From contig JAFTYS010000008.1 of assembly GCA_017461285.1 (NCBI GenBank), forward strand, positions 1 to 9,302: 9,302 bases of DNA, written 5' to 3'. The position numbers and the translations under genes were made by a program. Positions within the stretch are counted from its first letter, which is position 1, and the number at the start of each line of letters is the position of its first letter. Shown in pieces: positions 8,451 through 9,302 of this stretch. This stretch comes from Bacteroidales bacterium (GTDB lineage Bacteria; Bacteroidota; Bacteroidia; Bacteroidales; UBA932). Under the pieces are notes generated by a model. That model worked only from the letters and a program-made list of their open reading frames with translations, was not told the origin of the DNA and did not search any database.

Positions 8451-8833
8451 AATCTCGTCTTCTTGTCTATCAGACCGCCTTCGTACAAGGCAAACGCAGC
8501 ATACACTTTATCATTGGCTACCGGTCCATATACGAGGTCGTATTCATGAACATAACCTTTCCGGGTACGATTCTTCATTACAAAGTCTACCCATTCGTCT
8601 GTCGGAGCGTCAAAGACAAGAGCATTAAGATTCTGTAGTGCTATCTCATCAAACTCATATACGCAGACATAACCTAGAGAAACCTTTTTCTCACCCATTT
8701 TACGCTTCACCCATGACTCCGCCTGTTCGTACGAAGTCGTGGTATAGAAACCACGGCCATAGTCTAGCGTACGGTTTGACTCTCGAATCTCCGGAGCCTC
8801 AACCATGTCAATACTTCCATGATAGATTATCAT
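8447..8833 (-). CDS. DUF3990 family protein, ADP-ribosyltransferase-like (candidate toxin/effector)
   Basis: Encodes 128 aa, predicted cytosolic. Diagnostic blocks are IIYHGS at the N-terminus (His5), DYGRGFYTTTSYEQAESWV (24-42; Tyr30), and EYDLVYGPVANDKVY (97-111). They correspond to the DUF3990 pattern, which I recall being grouped with the ADP-ribosyltransferase fold; the YHG and GFYTT blocks fit the His and Tyr positions of such enzymes. Residues linking the blocks (CVYEFDE, VFDAPTDEWVDFV) also fit the family. The protein ends at GGLIDKKTRL, whereas relatives I remember go on for roughly 25-40 residues, so this may be a short variant or C-terminally clipped. Both ends overlap neighbouring genes by ATGA, giving a tight DUF3791/DUF3990/DUF3791 operon. 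A toxin role is inferred from fold and context only. Confidence 0.8.
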   Translation of the reverse strand: MIIYHGSIDMVEAPEIRESNRTLDYGRGFYTTTSYEQAESWVKRKMGEKKVSLGYVCVYEFDEIALQNLNALVFDAPTDEWVDFVMKNRTRKGYVHEYDLVYGPVANDKVYAAFALYEGGLIDKKTRL

Positions 8834-9051
8834 GCTTCTCCTCCTTTTCTCACTCTTATGAATTCATCAATATCTTCTATGATCCATTGACGACTCTGCG
8901 TATGCAATATCTCCCAATGCTCCGCCAGATATTCCAGAACTCCATACTCTGACATCAAAGTCATTGCCTCAGCACCGCTGATTCCTTTTTCAGTCTTGTA
9001 CTGCTCGATGCAGAATGAAATGAAATAAGCTACGTCAATATTCGTATTCAT
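8830..9051 (-). CDS. DUF3791 family small protein (first gene of three-gene module)
   Basis: Encodes 73 aa, predicted cytosolic. The sequence matches the small DUF3791 pattern as I know it: YFISFCIEQYKTEKGISGAEA, then LMSEYGVLEYLAEHWEILHT, then QSRQWIIEDIDEFIRVRKG. It is probably all-helical. DUF3791 genes are repeatedly found beside DUF3990 genes, as here, where the stop overlaps the DUF3990 start (ATGA, 8833-8830). The ATG at 9051 follows an A/T-rich leader and a perfect -7 box. By analogy with small modules in which the first gene encodes the antitoxin, this is the best candidate for a neutralising partner or autoregulator. No DNA-binding motif is recognised. Confidence 0.85.
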   Translation of the reverse strand: MNTNIDVAYFISFCIEQYKTEKGISGAEAMTLMSEYGVLEYLAEHWEILHTQSRQWIIEDIDEFIRVRKGGEA

Positions 9052-9060
9052 TTACAATAA

Positions 9061-9099
9061 GTTTACGCATATATATATTCAAAATATATACGAGTAAAC
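9061..9099. promoter_or_regulatory. Imperfect dyad (candidate operator) in the leader of the DUF3791/DUF3990 operon
   Basis: The outer arms are GTTTACGC (9061-9068) and the matching GTAAAC end (9094-9099), with alternating A/T between them. Read inward, the two halves are GTTTACGCATATATAT and GTTTACTCGTATATAT, identical except at two positions. It starts 10 bp upstream of the first gene's ATG and spans the expected transcription start, a usual position for an autoregulatory operator or a leader hairpin. A third related half-site, TTTACTCG, lies at 9221-9228. Confidence 0.45.
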
Positions 9100-9103
9100 T
9101 AGG

Positions 9104-9111
9104 CAAATATA
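9104..9111 (-). promoter_or_regulatory. -7 promoter box of the DUF3791/DUF3990 operon
   Basis: Read on the minus strand this is TATATTTG, a perfect TAnnTTTG match preceded by a T-tract. It lies about 52 bp before the ATG at 9051. No TTG is seen at the -33 distance; that position falls inside the neighbouring hairpin (9118-9149). It is the same octamer as the esterase operon box at 5661. Confidence 0.55.
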
Positions 9112-9112
9112 C

Positions 9113-9149
9113 AAAAAAAAGAGATATTCAGAAATCTGAATATCTCTTT
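9113..9149 (-). terminator. 15-bp perfect hairpin with T-tract, terminator-like for leftward transcripts
   Basis: AAAGAGATATTCAGA (9118-9132) pairs perfectly with TCTGAATATCTCTTT (9135-9149) across a 2-base centre. On the minus strand the stem runs into eight consecutive T residues, the form of an intrinsic terminator for transcription entering from the right. The stem is A/T-rich, so strength is uncertain. Its position directly behind the operon's -7 box means it would shield the small-gene module from read-through, or act as part of its control region. Confidence 0.5.
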
Positions 9150-9150
9150 C

Positions 9151-9179
9151 AGGCGGAGAGAGAGGGACTCTTTCCGCCT
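9151..9179. repeat. Hairpin with AGGCGGA/TCCGCCT arms
   Basis: AGGCGGA (9151-9157) pairs with TCCGCCT (9173-9179), and after one G-T wobble AGAG pairs with CTCT, leaving a 5-base loop. No T-tract follows, so it is not an obvious terminator. Its GCGGAGAG string (9153-9160) recurs at 9275-9282 in a second hairpin. Between 9180 and 9269 I see no gene or clear signal, only A/T-rich sequence. Confidence 0.5.
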
Positions 9180-9269
9180 TATGATGAGACACCCAAGCCA
9201 TTGATATTCAATTTTATATATTTACTCGGTTTGCTATTATAGACAACACATTGCCCCGTTTTTGACACT

Positions 9270-9302
9270 GTTGAGCGGAGAGTAAAGTTCTCTCCGCCAG
9301 CA
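9270..9302. repeat. Partial GTTGAGCGG repeat (copy C) fused to a hairpin, cut by window edge
   Basis: GTTGAGCGG (9270-9278) is identical to the repeat arm of copies A and B. Its last bases also begin a hairpin, GCGGAGAG (9275-9282) with CTCTCCGC (9290-9297) around TAAAGTT. The matching CCGCTCAAC arm, if present, lies beyond the window. It is probably another member of the intergenic repeat family, but only half a unit is visible. Confidence 0.5.

Overview
The window looks like part of a Bacteroidales chromosome, probably from a gut or rumen commensal. Evidence: two GH3 glycosidases with lipoprotein signals, a tandem pair of secreted CE1-type esterases, an AraC-family regulator, A/T-rich leaders without Shine-Dalgarno sequences, and two perfect matches to the Bacteroidota -7 promoter box (TAnnTTTG). 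I cannot name genus or species. No SusC/SusD pair is visible, so this is either the edge of a polysaccharide-utilisation locus or a loose set of carbohydrate genes.

Layout. 1-528 (+) is the C-terminal part of an AraC-type regulator, cut by the window edge. It converges, with stop codons touching, on a GH3 lipoprotein gene (529-2841, -) that carries a textbook EF-hand loop near its N-terminus. A spacer of about 170 bp holding a 16-bp palindrome separates this gene from a divergent second GH3 lipoprotein (3016-5280, +) with a canonical catalytic domain and a C-terminal fibronectin-III-like domain. After a repeat-rich spacer, two paralogous exported esterases (5688-6881 and 6911-8050, +) form an operon behind a clear -7 box. 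The GH3 and CE1 genes together suggest outer-surface or periplasmic breakdown of esterified plant glycans (for example acylated xylans) to sugars. The substrate is an inference.

From about 8190 onward the DNA becomes visibly more A/T-rich. On the minus strand lie three small genes (9051 to 8232) joined by two ATGA stop/start overlaps: a DUF3791-type protein, a DUF3990-type protein resembling ADP-ribosyltransferases, and a second small DUF3791-like protein. A perfect -7 box, an operator-like dyad and a 15-bp hairpin lie just upstream. The arrangement resembles a compact toxin-antitoxin or defence module, but no activity can be shown from sequence.

The most unusual non-coding signal is a family of intergenic palindromic repeats built on GTTGAGCGG / CCGCTCAAC around a central GGAAATTTCC. 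Two near-complete copies bracket the esterase operon (5299-5418 and 8062-8186), and one half-site appears at the right edge (9270-9278).
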